5,806 bases of DNA. Source: Chloroflexota bacterium. Its GTDB lineage: Bacteria > Chloroflexota > Dehalococcoidia > SM23-28-2 > RBG-16-64-32. Both the position numbers and the translations under genes were made by a program. The notes under the pieces were generated by a model. The model saw only the letters and a program-made list of their open reading frames with translations. It was not told the DNA's origin and made no database searches. Where the stretch lies: assembly GCA_005880075.1 (NCBI GenBank), contig VBJT01000123.1, forward strand, positions 1-5,806. The letters are read 5' to 3'. This document shows positions 5,619-5,806 of the stretch, piece after piece; position 1 is the first letter of the stretch, and the number at the start of each line of letters is the position of its first letter.

Positions 5619-5806
5619 TTGTCTCCAGCGTTAAACGTCCAGGCGATCCGCGAGCAAGTACCGGCCACCGCTAAGCAGGTATACCTCAATACCGGCTGGC
5701 AGGGGCCGTCGCCGCTGGCAGTTATTCGCGCCGTTCAAGGCGCGTTTCAGGAGGAGGCGGAAGGCCCGACCGCGCCGCCGGCCCACGAACAGCGCCTCGC
5801 CGAGTT
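5619..5806 (+). CDS. Class V aminotransferase / cysteine-desulfurase-like protein, 3' end missing
   Basis: The frame opens after a TAG at 5604-5606 and runs to the window edge (62 full codons). TTG 5619 is the only start codon before the conserved region. The N-terminal segment VQAIREQVPA followed by VYLNTGWQGPSPLAVIRAVQ (residues 21-40) matches the beginning of fold-type I, class V PLP enzymes, in which YLNxG-x-x-GP helps form the substrate site. The PLP lysine and other key residues lie beyond the window, so aminotransferase, cysteine desulfurase, selenocysteine lyase and EgtE-like enzymes cannot be told apart. The gene starts 40 nt after rpsT, and no Shine-Dalgarno sequence is visible before the TTG, which lowers confidence in the exact start. 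Confidence 0.75.
   Translation, partial: MSPALNVQAIREQVPATAKQVYLNTGWQGPSPLAVIRAVQGAFQEEAEGPTAPPAHEQRLAE

Overview
The window is an ordinary-looking bacterial chromosome segment of moderately high GC content. Every gene I can support lies on the + strand. The best guess for the source is a member of the Chloroflexota or a neighbouring lineage. This is inferred from the combination of a ScyD/ScyE-family secreted protein, a PdxT of the Bacillus-type PLP pathway, an R3H-containing SpoIIIAA-like/Ycf45-like AAA ATPase directly upstream of tmk, and frequent TTG starts. No rRNA is present to settle it.

Layout: (1) Positions 2-1135 hold the 3' part of a ScyD/ScyE-like beta-propeller protein that enters from outside the window. 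It ends in a Gly/Asp/Asn/His-rich tail and is closed by a perfect 14-bp hairpin followed by T5, an intrinsic terminator. (2) A 224-bp intergenic region ends with an extended -10 promoter candidate just before the next gene. (3) Positions 1360-5085 hold a tightly packed four-gene unit: pdxT (TTG start), a tandem GNAT-like protein (ATGA overlap), an R3H/AAA ATPase (4-nt gap) and tmk (start codon abutting the previous stop). Only pdxT has a recognisable ribosome binding site, so the rest are probably translationally coupled. (4) rpsT (ribosomal protein S20, TTG start) follows with its own good promoter and a strong Shine-Dalgarno sequence. It encodes a basic Lys/Ala-rich C-terminal extension of about 50 residues. 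(5) A class V aminotransferase/cysteine-desulfurase-like gene starts at 5619 (TTG) and runs off the window.

The genes combine cofactor synthesis (ammonia supply for PLP), nucleotide synthesis (dTDP), a nucleic-acid-binding ATPase of unknown role, and translation (S20). The aminotransferase-like product would need PLP, but its link to pdxT is only proximity. I find no mobile element, CRISPR array, RNA gene or phage signature, and no convincing new biological system. The points most worth a second look are the degenerate tandem GNAT protein inside the operon, the R3H ATPase, the S20 tail, and the near-leaderless promoter geometry at pdxT.
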